DNA of 47,812 bases from Zooshikella ganghwensis DSM 15267 (GCF_000428585.1 NZ_AUAF01000027.1:1-47812); one strand, 5' to 3'. Positions 37,116 through 46,119 are shown, counted from the first letter of the stretch. A program made the numbers and translations. Notes: a model not told the origin generated them from the sequence alone.

Positions 37116-38107
37116 TGCATAATACGGTGCAAGAACAGTTAACTTATCGGGAAGCCATGCGCGAAGCGATTCGTGAAGCAATGCTTCATGACGCAAACGT
37201 GTTCCTGATGGGTGAGGATGTCGGTCACTATGGGGGCTGTTATGCCGTGTCCAAAGGGCTATTGCAGGAGTTTGGTGAGTCACGAATCATTGATACACCA
37301 TTATCCGAGTCAGGGTTTGTTGGGGCAGGTATCGGAGCAGCCATGGGCGGTATGCGACCTATTGTGGAAGTGATGACCGTTAATTTTAGCCTGCTAGCAC
37401 TCGATCAAATTGTCAATAATGCCGCCACTCTCCGGCATATGTCAGGAGGACAGATTAGTGTACCCATAGTCATTCGGATGGCTACAGGGGCTGGCAAGCA
37501 GCTGGCGGCACAGCATTCCCATAGTTTGGAAAACTGGTATGCCCATGTGCCAGGCATCAAAGTGATCGCACCAGCCACCGTAGCAGATGCTCGTTATATG
37601 CTGGCGATGGCTTTAGCCGACCCTGATCCCGTCATGCTGTTTGAACATGTCATGCTGTATAACCACAAAGCACCTGTGCCCAACCCCACTGACTGCCCGG
37701 CAATGGCCCAAGCTGTGGTGCGCAAACAAGGCCCAGATATCACCCTGGTCAGTTATGGCGGTTCTTTGCTTAAAGCACTAGAGGCTGCTCACGCTCTGGC
37801 TGAGCAACAAATAAATGCCGAAGTCATCGATCTGCGCTGTTTACGGCCACTTGATACTGAAACACTATTTGCGTCAGTTAACAAAACCCATAGGTTGCTC
37901 GTGGTTGATGAGGGATGGCGAACAGGTAGCCTTGCCGGAGAAATATGTGCACTGGTAGCAGAACACTGTTTTTGGACGCTAGATGCTCCTCCGCAACGTG
38001 TTTGTAGTCAGGAAGTACCTATACCTTATCCAAAGCACCTAGAAGAAGCCGCCACCCCACAGGTTGAACAGATTGTGACAACAGCAAAGCAGATCATGTA
38101 TCGATGA
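37115..38107 (+). CDS. Pyruvate dehydrogenase-type E1 beta subunit
   Basis: A 330-residue E1 beta subunit. [42 protein letters not shown] and the C-terminal transketolase domain ([42 protein letters not shown]) are diagnostic. It shares a base with the E1 alpha stop (TGATG) and overlaps E2 by 4 bases. It forms the heterotetrameric E1 with the alpha subunit. Confidence 0.9.
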   Translation: MHNTVQEQLTYREAMREAIREAMLHDANVFLMGEDVGHYGGCYAVSKGLLQEFGESRIIDTPLSESGFVGAGIGAAMGGMRPIVEVMTVNFSLLALDQIVNNAATLRHMSGGQISVPIVIRMATGAGKQLAAQHSHSLENWYAHVPGIKVIAPATVADARYMLAMALADPDPVMLFEHVMLYNHKAPVPNPTDCPAMAQAVVRKQGPDITLVSYGGSLLKALEAAHALAEQQINAEVIDLRCLRPLDTETLFASVNKTHRLLVVDEGWRTGSLAGEICALVAEHCFWTLDAPPQRVCSQEVPIPYPKHLEEAATPQVEQIVTTAKQIMYR

Positions 38108-39369
38108 AAACCATCACTATGCCTTCCTTCGGTGCAGATATGGAGCAGGGCAAACTAACAGAGTGGAATGTAAAACCTGGTGATACCGTACATAAAGGCG
38201 AAATCATTGCCACGATTGAGACCATGAAGGGCTTAATCGATATGGAAGTTTTTGATGATGGTGTTATTGAGCAGCTACTTATTGAGCCTGGTAGTGAAGT
38301 GCCTGTTGGTGAACCTATTGCAACATTAAGGCGACTAGGTGATGTTGCAGTAGAAGCGCCACCAGTAAAGGCACCACTTGTCGAGAAGTCAGCCACCCCA
38401 TTACAAACTGATCAAGCGGCTCATATCAGTTCACCACCACCAGAGACAACAGCAACCATTGCGAGTCAGCCAGACCTTGCTTTATCTGCAAATCAGGGAC
38501 ATCAGACTTCCCCCTTAATCTCTCCAGCTGCACGTTATCAAGCTGAGCTGCAGGGTATTAACTGGGGTGCATTACCAGCAGGTTCGGGACCCAATGGTGC
38601 AATAGTATTGGCAGATCTTGAGCGTTACATTCAAGCTGATCAACAGCAATTAAACGTCACTACACCCACAGCAGCACCTCGCAGCATCGAGCAAGACGTT
38701 AATACACTAAAAATGCGTCAAGCAATTGCTGCAGTGGTTAGCCAATCCAAGCGTGAAATTCCTCATTATTATTTAAGCCATGACATTTCTTTAACCCATG
38801 CCTTACAGTGGTTAAAAAAGTACAATGAAGACCGGCAACCTGAAAGCCGCATACTTATTAATGCTTTAATATATTGCGCCATTGCAAAAGCACTACAGAA
38901 GTTTCCTGCTTTTAATGGCTTTTATCAAAATAACCAGTTTCAGCCTGCTGAACAGGTGCATTTAGGTAATGCAATTAACCTGCGTCAAGGTGGATTGATG
39001 GTGGCAGCTATTCATAATGCAGAGGCACTGTCACCTGTGTCTATGATGGATAAATTAAAGGACCAGGTTATTCGGGCCAGAGAAGGGCACTTAAAAATGT
39101 CTGAAATGCAAGATGCCACCATCACGATTTCTAACCTAGGTGACCGAGGAAGTGATTCTATTTTAGGCGTAATTTTTCCACCCCAGGTGGCATTGCTTGG
39201 CATCGGCCGTGTCCGTGAAGTCGCCTGGGTCGAAGGCCAGCATATTAAACCGGTGACTATTGTCAGTATCAGCCTTGCTGCTGATCATCGAGTTACTGAT
39301 GGACATGATGGCGCACGCTTATTAAATAAAATTAATAAACTATTGCAAAAGCCGGAGCAACTAGTATGA
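38104..39369 (+). CDS. Dihydrolipoamide acyltransferase E2 (lipoyl-PSBD-catalytic)
   Basis: A 421-residue E2 core of a 2-oxoacid dehydrogenase. A single lipoyl domain (about 1-80) has the lipoylation site ETMKG at K42, where ETDKA is the more usual form. A Pro/Ala-rich linker leads to a peripheral-subunit-binding domain (about 137-175, [11 protein letters not shown]). The catalytic domain runs to the C-terminus, with the active-site DHRVTDG (H395, D399). It overlaps E1 beta and the ACP gene by 4 bases each. No E3 (lipoamide dehydrogenase) is encoded in this operon, so E3 must be shared from elsewhere. Confidence 0.9.
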   Translation: MKTITMPSFGADMEQGKLTEWNVKPGDTVHKGEIIATIETMKGLIDMEVFDDGVIEQLLIEPGSEVPVGEPIATLRRLGDVAVEAPPVKAPLVEKSATPLQTDQAAHISSPPPETTATIASQPDLALSANQGHQTSPLISPAARYQAELQGINWGALPAGSGPNGAIVLADLERYIQADQQQLNVTTPTAAPRSIEQDVNTLKMRQAIAAVVSQSKREIPHYYLSHDISLTHALQWLKKYNEDRQPESRILINALIYCAIAKALQKFPAFNGFYQNNQFQPAEQVHLGNAINLRQGGLMVAAIHNAEALSPVSMMDKLKDQVIRAREGHLKMSEMQDATITISNLGDRGSDSILGVIFPPQVALLGIGRVREVAWVEGQHIKPVTIVSISLAADHRVTDGHDGARLLNKINKLLQKPEQLV

Positions 39370-39620
39370 AAGATAAAGCAGCATTAACACATTTTCTTTT
39401 GGAACGAATTAAAGCCATTGCACCCGATAGTGATACTGATGATTTAGACCCAGATGAAGATATGCGCGATGAGCTTGATTTAGACTCCATGGATTTCTTA
39501 CGACTCTTGGAGTCTATTGCCAAGCAGTTGAATATCAATATTCCTGAAATGGATTACAATAAAATCACCACATTAAATACCATGGTAAGTTATCTCAGTG
39601 AACGACAATCCAGTTTATAG
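39366..39620 (+). CDS. Acyl carrier protein at the end of the E1/E2 operon
   Basis: An 84-residue acidic ACP-like protein. The phosphopantetheine attachment site is S41 in ELDLDSMDFL, in the standard helix II position, and the length and charge fit the family. Its start overlaps E2's stop (ATGA), so it is made together with the dehydrogenase complex. ACPs are usually found with fatty acid or polyketide genes. One wired to a dehydrogenase and an AMP-ligase suggests that an acetyl or acyl group is handed to a dedicated carrier. That link is inferred from gene order alone. Confidence 0.85.
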   Translation: MKDKAALTHFLLERIKAIAPDSDTDDLDPDEDMRDELDLDSMDFLRLLESIAKQLNINIPEMDYNKITTLNTMVSYLSERQSSL

Positions 39621-39675
39621 TTCATGGTGGATACACAGTATTAATGTAGCATATGAATTAGTGTGTTCTTCTCGC

Positions 39676-39723
39676 AGCAGAAGACCATCCCTGGTCTTTA
39701 CTGCTAGCGGCGCTCCCTGCGCC
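39676..39723. repeat. Two adjacent hairpins
   Basis: AGCAGAAGACCA pairs with TGGTCTT-TA-CTGCT around TCCC (12-bp stem with a two-base bulge). Right beside it, GGCGC pairs with GCGCC around TCCCT. The shared TCCC-type loops suggest related units. They lie 55 bases after the ACP stop, so the first could act as a 3' processing or termination structure for the operon, but no T-run follows. Confidence 0.55.
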
Positions 39724-39817
39724 TGTTTCACAAACAAATTCAAACGCTGCAAACTCACTTTCTGCAATCATCCAGTCACGGTTAAATAGACACTAAGATT
39801 TATAATATTGTAGGACA

Positions 39818-39960
39818 TATACCCAATACGAATGGTTTTTAGGTACGGCCATCGAGTGACGAAGCCCCATGAGCCTATATTACCCATGAGCCTGTATTAA
39901 TAGGTGATTGGAGTGAGGAGTGAAGATAACAAAACCTAGAAATCATTCGTGAAGGGTATA
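39818..39960. repeat. 143-bp dispersed repeat, MITE-like, copy 2
   Basis: Same family and orientation as 33225-33367, with identical 23-base left and 17-base right ends. Internally it lacks a G/C-rich segment present in copy 1 and carries a partial duplication: CCCATGAGCCTATATTA is repeated as CCCATGAGCCTGTATTA. The equal total length is therefore a coincidence of two indels. The left end reads TATACCCAATACGAATGG and the right end CATTCGTGAAGGGTATA. Confidence 0.8.
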
Positions 39961-40035
39961 AGATAAAGGATGGGAGTTATACAGACCTTGGGCAAAGTTG
40001 GATTTAAACAAAGACTTTTTTAGACACAACATCAA

Positions 40036-40518
40036 GTGCTGACTAAAGAAAAGATAGTTCGGATTATTTGTTTGGGGAATCCTCTTCATGGCGATGACGG
40101 TATTGGTTTTCATATTTTTAACCGGTTGCAACATCAGTATACATGGCCACCTCATATTGAGTTAATCGATGGTGGAACAGGAGGAATAACGCTAATTCCT
40201 TGTTTTTTTCACTGCCATAAAGTCATTATGATCGATGCAGTGAATAACCCATCACAAGCAGGGCAATTAACGTGTTATCTTAATATCGATCCCCACCTGT
40301 TTTCAGAAACCCAAGTAAATAATCGAGCATTTGAACATGGTGGTAATGTCACCTCATTGCTTGAGCTGTTGACCCTATCGGACGCACCAACACCTTGTAT
40401 TGATATAGTGACGATTGCAGGTTGTAATTTTAATGCATATAACCACCAGCTCAGTGAAGCGGTCTCCCATAGACTGCCCACCATTTGCGCGAAATTGTAT
40501 AAAATGATATGTAAGTAA
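40036..40518 (+). CDS. [NiFe]-hydrogenase maturation protease
   Basis: A 160-residue HycI/HyaD/HybD-family endopeptidase that removes the C-terminal tail of the hydrogenase large subunit after nickel insertion. GNPLHGDDGIG, the metal-binding acid in LIDGGTGG, MIDAVNNP and the conserved His in FEHGGNV fit the family. A GTG at 40036 is the only sensible start (a stop lies in frame at 40021-40023) and the ribosome binding site is weak. No matching large-subunit gene lies in the window. The gene precedes the hyp genes in the same direction. Confidence 0.88.
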   Translation: MLTKEKIVRIICLGNPLHGDDGIGFHIFNRLQHQYTWPPHIELIDGGTGGITLIPCFFHCHKVIMIDAVNNPSQAGQLTCYLNIDPHLFSETQVNNRAFEHGGNVTSLLELLTLSDAPTPCIDIVTIAGCNFNAYNHQLSEAVSHRLPTICAKLYKMICK

Positions 40519-40554
40519 ATAATAACGATACTTCGATGTACAATCTAACAAGAC

Positions 40555-40656
40555 AAAGGCTGGATAATGCTCGCCGGACTGTTTGCCGCTAGGACGAGGC
40601 AATCAAGCCTCCAGGGAAGGGTTCACGGCATGTACGGCGAGCGTTATGCAGCCTTT
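40555..40656. repeat. Palindromic dispersed element, copy A (102 bp)
   Basis: Terminal arms AAAGGCTGGATAATGCTCGC and the complementary GCGAGCGTTATGCAGCCTTT form a long imperfect stem. The interior contains TGTTTGCCGC, CAAGCCTCCAGGGA and GGTTCACGG, all shared with copies B and C. It sits between the protease gene and the small membrane protein gene. Confidence 0.85.
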
Positions 40657-40777
40657 GGGAAAATTAACAATAAATATAATACTAATAAGCTACATGTATC
40701 GTATGATCAACCTATTAGAGGTATCCATTAGGAAAGTTGTCAACATACTCATGAAAAAATATGCAAGGATTGCTACT

Positions 40778-40969
40778 GTGAATATTAAAGTAATTATTTT
40801 AAGTGTATTATGTATTTTATCCTTTCCTGCCCTTGGTCACCCCAATCATGGTCTTTTTGATTTAAATGCATGGTTACATTACTTAGTGGAGCCAGAGCAT
40901 GGTTTGATCTTTATTTTATTATTTGGGTTAATCACACTCATGGTTTGGCAATGGCGCAAACAGCACTAA
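40778..40969 (+). CDS. Small secreted/membrane protein in the hyp locus
   Basis: A 63-residue product starting at GTG 40778, which is preceded by AAGGA at a good distance. Starting at the ATG 40751 would give 72 residues but has no ribosome binding site. A signal peptide (about 1-19, ending PALG) is followed by HPNHGLFDLNAWLHYLVEPEHG and a C-terminal membrane span (LIFILLFGLITLMVW) with a basic end. Five His residues lie near the mature N-terminus, which could bind nickel or another metal. HupE-type nickel transporters also begin with His-rich segments, but this protein is far shorter. Position just before hypF suggests a role in hydrogenase maturation. Function unproven. Confidence 0.55.
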   Translation: MNIKVIILSVLCILSFPALGHPNHGLFDLNAWLHYLVEPEHGLIFILLFGLITLMVWQWRKQH

Positions 40970-41029
40970 TACCATAAGAAAATAACAAACCTACAGTCCA
41001 CCCACAGTGAAAGGTAAATCACATACGTT

Positions 41030-43423
41030 GTGACATCAAAACTTAATGGTTTTCAACTGGATGTTAAAGGCAGAGTACAAGGTATTGGCTTTCGTCCGTT
41101 TGTTTTTCGTTTAGCGACATCACTTGGGTTATGTGGGAGCGTCCAAAATACCGCTGTCAGTGTAGAAATAAAACTTAATGCTGATTTTTCACTGGTTGAA
41201 CATTTTTCTCAGCGGCTTATTCAGCAGTGTCCTCGTCCAGGCTTTATTGAAAGTATAACGCGAGAGCCCTATCAATTTTTAGTACAACCTAATGGCTTTT
41301 CGATATTACCCAGCTTGTCTGAGGGGGAAGAATGTACGCTCTCTTTTCCGCCTGATTTAGCTATTTGCCCAGCCTGCATTCAAGAGTTAATAAATCCAAC
41401 TGATCGTCGATACCAGTACCCGCTGATTAATTGCACTCAGTGTGGTCCACGCTATACCATAATTCATGATATACCCTATGACCGAACACATACCTCTATG
41501 GCAGCGTTTCCCATGTGTGTTGACTGCCAGGCTGAGTATAACAACCCATTAAGTCGACGATTTCATGCGGAACCAATTTGCTGTTCAACCTGTGGACCAG
41601 CTATTTGGTTTCAACAAAACATCAAGCAAAGAGAAGAAGGTAAGACCCATCGTACAATATTGGATTCATTGAAAATATGTGTTAAGCAATTAATCCAAGG
41701 AAAAATTATTGCTATAAAAGGTATTGGCGGCTTTCATTTAGTGTGCGACGCAACTAATGAGTCAACGATAAGACTGTTGCGCACACGCAAACAACGCCCC
41801 AGCAAGCCACTCGCAATTATGTTTAAAGATAGACAACACATACATTCTTACTTTTCCTGCACATCAAATGTTATGCAGCAATGTCTGAAGCTGCTCGAAA
41901 GTAAACCGGCTCCGATAGTACTCCTCTCAAAAACATACTTAACTCAAGCATTACCTGCTGAGATTGCCCCAAGACAACATCTTCTTGGTGTCATGCTTGC
42001 CTATTCTCCCTTACACTGGCTATTGCTTGATTTGATCAAAAAACCATTGGTTATGACATCAGCCAATCCTCCAGGGGAACCTATATGTATAACCAATAAT
42101 CTCGCATTACAACAGTTAAAACCTTTTGCGGATGGATGGCTACTCCACGATCGAAACATTAACCATCGATGTGACGACTCAGTGATCAACATTATCAATA
42201 ATAAACCTCGGCTGATGCGTCGTGCACGAGGCTTTGTGCCTGATTCACTACCAATACCTGATCAGCTTGACCATGGTTTATTAAAAGAAAAATACTTACT
42301 AGCCCTAGGCGCAGACTTAAAAAACTGCGTTGGTATAACGATAGGAGCCAACGTTTTTCTGTCATCATATCAAGGTGACCTTGCAAACTCAGCCTGTTTA
42401 CAGGCCATGCAACAAAACCTTGAAGAGATGCAAACTTTATTAAAATTACCAGAAAACAGCCTTCAAGCTGTCGTTGTTGACTCTCATCCCGACTATTATT
42501 CCAGTCATTTCGGAAGAAAAATCGCAGAAAAATATCAAACGCCTATTATCCAGGTTCAACACCACCATGCTCACTTTGCCTCCTGTCTCTTTGAAAATCA
42601 GGTTTTACCCGATCAACCTGTGTTAGGCATTATTTTTGATGGACTAGGCTTTGGTGATGATGGCACATTTTGGGGTGGTGAATTTTTACTGGGGGATTAC
42701 GCTTCCGTTCAGCGTGTCGCCAACCTAAAGCCTTTTCCACTGTTAGGCGGCGATAAAGCCAACAAACAACCATGGCGCAACTTAATTGCGTTATTAGCTC
42801 AAAGTGACTGTTTACAGAAAGCTAAAAACATTTTAACTACTCAAAACATTGCTCAGGAAGAAATAGATACACTATTAAAATTCTCACATCGATTCCCTTT
42901 ATCCAGCTCAGTAGGGCGGCTATTTGATGCTGTTGCGGCATTATTAAATATTGCGCCCTATGAACAGACCTTTGAAGGTGAAGCAGCCATGCAGCTGGAA
43001 GCGCTTGCTTCGTACTATAAAGGTCAGGCGACACCTACTGAGCTTTTTAAAATTATCCCGCAGCACAAACGCTTATTATTAGATTCCTCTCCACTTTGGT
43101 ATTGCTTAATAGAGCAGCTAAATAATAAAGAAAAGAAAGCTAAGTTAGCATTTATATTCCTCAACAGCTTTGTAGAGGGTGTTTTTCAAACAATAATCTC
43201 ACTTCAGCAGCAGGGAAAACTATTTCATACTATTGCACTAAGTGGTGGCGTCTTTCAAAATGCTTTTTTACTCTCGACACTACAGAACAAGCTTGAATCT
43301 GAGGGGTTTACTGTTTATACCTCACAACAAATACCCTGTAATGATAGTGGTATAGCGCTAGGGCAAATTGCTGTAGCTCTAGCCCAAACTGAAATTAAAA
43401 ACAATGGACATTTATGTGCTTAG
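41030..43423 (+). CDS. hypF: Carbamoyltransferase HypF
   Basis: A 797-residue protein that makes carbamoyl-AMP and carbamoylates HypE, starting synthesis of the hydrogenase cyanide ligands. An acylphosphatase domain (GRVQGIGFRPFVFRL, about 14-28), two zinc-finger pairs (CPACI...CTQCG and CVDC...CSTCG, about 115-190), a YrdC domain (KGIGGFHLVCDATN) and the C-terminal Kae1/TobZ-like domain (HHHAHFASCL; GGVFQNAFLLSTL) appear in order. The start is a GTG at 41030 with AAGGT 15 bases upstream. It overlaps hypC by 10 bases. Confidence 0.96.
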   Translation: MTSKLNGFQLDVKGRVQGIGFRPFVFRLATSLGLCGSVQNTAVSVEIKLNADFSLVEHFSQRLIQQCPRPGFIESITREPYQFLVQPNGFSILPSLSEGEECTLSFPPDLAICPACIQELINPTDRRYQYPLINCTQCGPRYTIIHDIPYDRTHTSMAAFPMCVDCQAEYNNPLSRRFHAEPICCSTCGPAIWFQQNIKQREEGKTHRTILDSLKICVKQLIQGKIIAIKGIGGFHLVCDATNESTIRLLRTRKQRPSKPLAIMFKDRQHIHSYFSCTSNVMQQCLKLLESKPAPIVLLSKTYLTQALPAEIAPRQHLLGVMLAYSPLHWLLLDLIKKPLVMTSANPPGEPICITNNLALQQLKPFADGWLLHDRNINHRCDDSVINIINNKPRLMRRARGFVPDSLPIPDQLDHGLLKEKYLLALGADLKNCVGITIGANVFLSSYQGDLANSACLQAMQQNLEEMQTLLKLPENSLQAVVVDSHPDYYSSHFGRKIAEKYQTPIIQVQHHHAHFASCLFENQVLPDQPVLGIIFDGLGFGDDGTFWGGEFLLGDYASVQRVANLKPFPLLGGDKANKQPWRNLIALLAQSDCLQKAKNILTTQNIAQEEIDTLLKFSHRFPLSSSVGRLFDAVAALLNIAPYEQTFEGEAAMQLEALASYYKGQATPTELFKIIPQHKRLLLDSSPLWYCLIEQLNNKEKKAKLAFIFLNSFVEGVFQTIISLQQQGKLFHTIALSGGVFQNAFLLSTLQNKLESEGFTVYTSQQIPCNDSGIALGQIAVALAQTEIKNNGHLCA

Positions 43424-43671
43424 GTATTCCAGCAAAAGTTATCTCCATTCTTGATAAAGAGAATGGCACAGCCCTAGTTGAAACCGGTGGTGTCCGCAGA
43501 GAAGCCTGTGTTTCATTATTGTCATTACAAGGCAAATCTATTAATAATTTAATAGGAGAATGGGTGCTTCTACATGTTGGATTTGCAATGGCAATTATTG
43601 ACCAACAAGAAGCACTGGATACCCTAGCACTTATAGCATCCCTTGATGGTATTGATGCAAATAACGATTAA
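43414..43671 (+). CDS. hypC: Hydrogenase assembly chaperone HypC
   Basis: An 85-residue protein with the essential MCLGIPAKV start, where Cys2 binds the Fe(CN)2CO precursor with HypD. The OB-fold pattern GVRREACVSLL and WVLLHVGFAMAIID follow. It belongs to the HypC/HybG family. It overlaps hypF and lies 11 bases before hypD. Confidence 0.95.
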   Translation: MCLGIPAKVISILDKENGTALVETGGVRREACVSLLSLQGKSINNLIGEWVLLHVGFAMAIIDQQEALDTLALIASLDGIDANND

Positions 43672-43682
43672 GGGGGGTTGTT

Positions 43683-44804
43683 ATGAAACAGGCAATGAAC
43701 TTTCGTGACCCTCACCGTGTTAATCGACTCATTAAATGTATCCAAGCAAAAGCAGCGCCTGTAGCAGAACGTTTAGGGCGCCCTTTACAGATCATGGAAG
43801 TATGTGGCGGGCATACTCATGCCATTGTGAATACTGGGCTTAATCAACTACTCCCGTCGTCTATCGAGCTAATTCACGGGCCAGGATGCCCAGTATGCGT
43901 GTTACCCACACATGCCATTGATCAAGCGGTGGCGTTAGCGGAATATAGCAATCATATTCTGGTTAGCTTTGGAGACCCATTGCGGGTACCTGGAAGTCAG
44001 CACAGCTTACTCGATGCCAAAGCAAAAGGAGCTCAAATTAACACCATTTATTCACCTTTAGATGCGCTTAAACTTGCTAAAAGTTATCCTAATAAAACAA
44101 TTGTCTTCTTTGCTATTGGCTTTGATACCACAATTCCCAGTACAGCATGTACTCTCCAAATGGCTTTGCAACAGGGTATCAGCAATTTTCGAGTATTATG
44201 TCACCACATTTGTCTTATACCTGTGCTGATGACACTACTTAAGCAACAGGAAATCCAGCTGGATGGTTTTCTAGGACCAGGGCATGTCAGTATGGTGATT
44301 GGCGTACAAGCCTATAAACCCATTGTCCAAAAATACCATAAACCACTGGTTATAGCTGGCTTTGAACCAGTAGATATACTGCATGCTCTGTACAAATTAG
44401 TTCAACAATTTTCAACGCAGAAATATGCTGTTCAAAATGCTTATTCTCATGTTGTATCCGCAACCGGCAATCAACCTGCTCAGCAGGCTATCAATGAAGT
44501 TTTTATTTCTGGAGTAGATGCAAAATGGCGAGGTTTAGGCTTAGTACCAATATCAGGGCTTAGCATTCGCCCGCAATACCGGTCACTCGATGCAACTTTG
44601 CTTTTAGAAAAAAAATATTGCACAAAGCAAGAGTCAGATCCAACCTACTGTAAAAAAGTCTTAACAGGATCACTCAAACCTCAGCACTGTCCTTGGTTTG
44701 GTAATAAATGTACTCCCCACCACCCCCAGAGTGGTCTTATGGTATCTTCGGAAGGCGCTTGTGCTGCTTTTTATTCCTCATCTACAAAGGCAAAACAGGG
44801 GTAG
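43683..44804 (+). CDS. hypD: Hydrogenase maturation factor HypD
   Basis: A 373-residue iron-sulfur scaffold on which the Fe(CN)2CO unit is assembled with HypC and HypE. MEVCGGHTHAI and IHGPGCPVCVLP hold conserved cysteines, GFDTTIPSTA and LDGFLGPGHVS are the central motifs, and the C-terminal region contains the four-iron cluster cysteines. AAGGGGG precedes the ATG (43683). hypE follows 4 bases later. Confidence 0.95.
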   Translation: MKQAMNFRDPHRVNRLIKCIQAKAAPVAERLGRPLQIMEVCGGHTHAIVNTGLNQLLPSSIELIHGPGCPVCVLPTHAIDQAVALAEYSNHILVSFGDPLRVPGSQHSLLDAKAKGAQINTIYSPLDALKLAKSYPNKTIVFFAIGFDTTIPSTACTLQMALQQGISNFRVLCHHICLIPVLMTLLKQQEIQLDGFLGPGHVSMVIGVQAYKPIVQKYHKPLVIAGFEPVDILHALYKLVQQFSTQKYAVQNAYSHVVSATGNQPAQQAINEVFISGVDAKWRGLGLVPISGLSIRPQYRSLDATLLLEKKYCTKQESDPTYCKKVLTGSLKPQHCPWFGNKCTPHHPQSGLMVSSEGACAAFYSSSTKAKQG

Positions 44805-44808
44805 TATC

Positions 44809-45840
44809 ATGAGCAATGACCAAATCATTACTCTTGCTCATGGTGCTGGTGGTGAGGTCATGCAGCAACTTATCGATAAACTTTTTCTTAAAGCATTTAA
44901 CGATAAACCATTAAGGCAAAAAGAAGACCAAGCGCGAATACCTCTTGCCGAACTACATGCTAAAGGTGATCGTTTGGCATTCACCACTGATAGCTATGTC
45001 GTTTCCCCCTTGTTTTTTCCTGGAGGAGATATTGGCAAATTAGCAGTATGTGGCACGCTAAATGACTTAGCTGTTGGTGGTGCTCAACCCCTCTATTTAA
45101 GTGCAGGCTTTATTATTGAAGAAGGGTTATCACTAACTTTACTTGAAGAAATTGTATATTCAATGGCAAAAACAGCTAAAGAGCAGGGTGTCTCCATTAT
45201 TACCGGTGATACTAAAGTCGTTGAACGAGGGATGGCTGATAAATTATTCATTAATACTACAGGTGTTGGCGTTATACCTCAGTCCATTCAATTAAGCGCA
45301 GCAAATGCTCGGCCAGGAGATAAAATCTTAGTGAGTGGTTTTATTGGTGATCATGGTGCTACTGTTATGCTGGCACGAGATAACCTGGGCTTACATTCAG
45401 ACTTACAAAGTGATTGTGCTGCCTTATACCCTCTGATTAATCAGTTATTATTGCAACATACTCATGATATTCGCTGTATTCGCGATGTTACGAGAGGAGG
45501 GATCGGAGGTGTGCTTTCTGAGATTGCTCAAGCTTCAAATATCACTATTGAATTAGACGAAGTTGCCTTACCTGTCCGGTCTCAAACCCGAGGAATTTGT
45601 GAGCTACTTGGCCTTGATCCTTTGTTTTTAGCCAATGAAGGACTTGCAGTATTTGTTGTAGACCATCAACACGCTGAAACTGTTTTACAGTTAATGCAGC
45701 AACATCCCTTAGGCCAACATGCACAAATCGTTGGTGAAGTTACAGCATTTTCAATTAACCACTTACATTTAAAAACCCGGTATGGTGCCAGAAGAATAGT
45801 TAACGTACCTTACGGGCTTCAACTACCAAGAATTTGCTAA
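44809..45840 (+). CDS. hypE: Hydrogenase maturation factor HypE
   Basis: A 343-residue ATP-dependent dehydratase that turns its carbamoylated C-terminal cysteine into a thiocyanate, the source of cyanide ligands. The N-terminal LAHGAGGEVMQQLI, FTTDSYVVSPLFFPGGDIGKLAVCGT and DVTRGGIGGVLSEIA are AIR-synthetase family motifs. It ends exactly in PRIC, the conserved reactive terminus. The ATG at 44809 has AGGGG 8 bases upstream; longer frames upstream overlap hypD and were rejected. It ends the hyp operon; no hypA or hypB follows. Confidence 0.96.
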   Translation: MSNDQIITLAHGAGGEVMQQLIDKLFLKAFNDKPLRQKEDQARIPLAELHAKGDRLAFTTDSYVVSPLFFPGGDIGKLAVCGTLNDLAVGGAQPLYLSAGFIIEEGLSLTLLEEIVYSMAKTAKEQGVSIITGDTKVVERGMADKLFINTTGVGVIPQSIQLSAANARPGDKILVSGFIGDHGATVMLARDNLGLHSDLQSDCAALYPLINQLLLQHTHDIRCIRDVTRGGIGGVLSEIAQASNITIELDEVALPVRSQTRGICELLGLDPLFLANEGLAVFVVDHQHAETVLQLMQQHPLGQHAQIVGEVTAFSINHLHLKTRYGARRIVNVPYGLQLPRIC

Positions 45841-45940
45841 AAAATACCCTTAATATTCTAGAGTAACGGTATACTGCTGTGTTTTTTTACGTTTCATGGA
45901 CTTAAAGCTATTTGTGGTGTTTTTAAATCACCTTTTGGCC

Positions 45941-46042
45941 AAAAACTGGATAACGCTCGTCGAACACACCGTGAATCCCTCCCTGGAGGCTTGATTACCG
46001 CATCCTTGCGGCAAACAGTTCGACGAGCATTACCCAATTTTT
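45941..46042. repeat. Palindromic dispersed element, copy B (102 bp, inverted)
   Basis: Reverse-complement copy of A. Left arm AAAAACTGGATAACGCTCGT pairs with right arm ACGAGCATTACCCAATTTTT, extended by CGAAC/GTTCG. The interior holds CCTCCCTGGAGGC and CCGCATCCTTGCGG hairpins. It lies 100 bases after hypE and before the end of the ParA gene. Confidence 0.85.
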
Positions 46043-46119
46043 GTCTTATCCGTAACATACATTGATATAGTACAGCTAATTTTCACTGGTCTAGGCAAGT
46101 AATATAAAGTTAATACTTT

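Larger units (their letters stand above)
39621..40035. other. 415-bp intergenic region with paired hairpins and a MITE-like repeat
   Basis: Between the ACP gene and the hydrogenase protease gene lie two strong hairpins (39676-39723) and the MITE-like repeat copy 2 (39818-39960). An open frame of 63 codons at 39598-39789 overlaps these hairpins and shows no protein-like features, so it was not called. Confidence 0.4.

Noticed and set aside
39598-39789. 63-codon open frame after the ACP gene
   Set aside because: It overlaps two strong hairpins, has no ribosome binding site and its composition is not protein-like.
40583-40777. Longer upstream extension of the small hyp-locus protein
   Set aside because: It runs through the palindromic element A and has no start site; the GTG at 40778 with its ribosome binding site is better.
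44698-44808. Longer N-terminus for HypE
   Set aside because: It overlaps hypD and matches no family sequence; the ATG at 44809 has a good ribosome binding site and a standard N-terminus.
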